Shown here piece after piece: positions 5,669 to 5,692 of a DNA stretch of 5,692 nt. The stretch comes from Altererythrobacter sp. Its GTDB lineage: Bacteria > Pseudomonadota > Alphaproteobacteria > Sphingomonadales > Sphingomonadaceae. Under the pieces are notes generated by a model that did no database searches, was not told the DNA's origin, and was given only the letters and a program-made list of their open reading frames with translations. The position numbers and the translations under genes are program-made. Position 1 is the first letter of the stretch; every line of letters begins with the position of its first letter. The stretch spans positions 1 through 5,692 of the forward strand of contig JALZVZ010000213.1 of NCBI GenBank assembly GCA_023299945.1, written 5' to 3'.

Positions 5669-5692
5669 CTATCTAGGGCCGAATGTCTAGGC

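Noticed and set aside
5673..5692. Two CTAGG repeats at the right edge
   Set aside because: The repeat is only 5 bp and the window ends immediately, so neither an attachment site nor an operator can be argued.

Overview
The window looks like ordinary chromosome from an alphaproteobacterium, most likely a sphingomonad of the Erythrobacter/Altererythrobacter kind. This is inferred from moderate-to-high GC, gene style and protein families, not from a marker gene. Coding density is very high. The largest gap is about 75 bp (5441-5515), and no stretch over 300 bp lacks a gene. I saw no RNA genes, insertion sequences, CRISPR arrays or phage genes.

Left part, + strand (1-1274): the 3' end of a HerA-like ATPase gene (DUF853, relative of E. 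coli YjgR) enters from outside the window. Eight bases after it comes a lipoprotein gene that starts with TTG and carries two META/HslJ-like domains, each with its own cysteine pair.

Middle and right, - strand (5440 down to 1281): four genes in one direction with very short spacing. In order of transcription they are a secreted protein with six EF-hand loops, an OmpR-type response regulator, an EnvZ-type histidine kinase that overlaps the regulator by 4 bp (ATGA), and a long glutathione S-transferase-like protein. The gene order suggests a two-component system whose periplasmic partner, or main target, is the EF-hand protein, so a calcium- or cation-related signal is an attractive guess. The GST-like gene converges on the lipoprotein gene with only 6 bp between stop codons.

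Far right (5441-5692): a divergent intergenic region contains the EF-hand gene's ribosome binding site, nested inverted repeats and repeated TTCGTAT boxes. On the + strand it leads into a 50-codon ORF with an unusually strong Shine-Dalgarno sequence, which may be an unannotated small protein. The best candidates for something new are the EF-hand/two-component operon and this small ORF with its structured leader.
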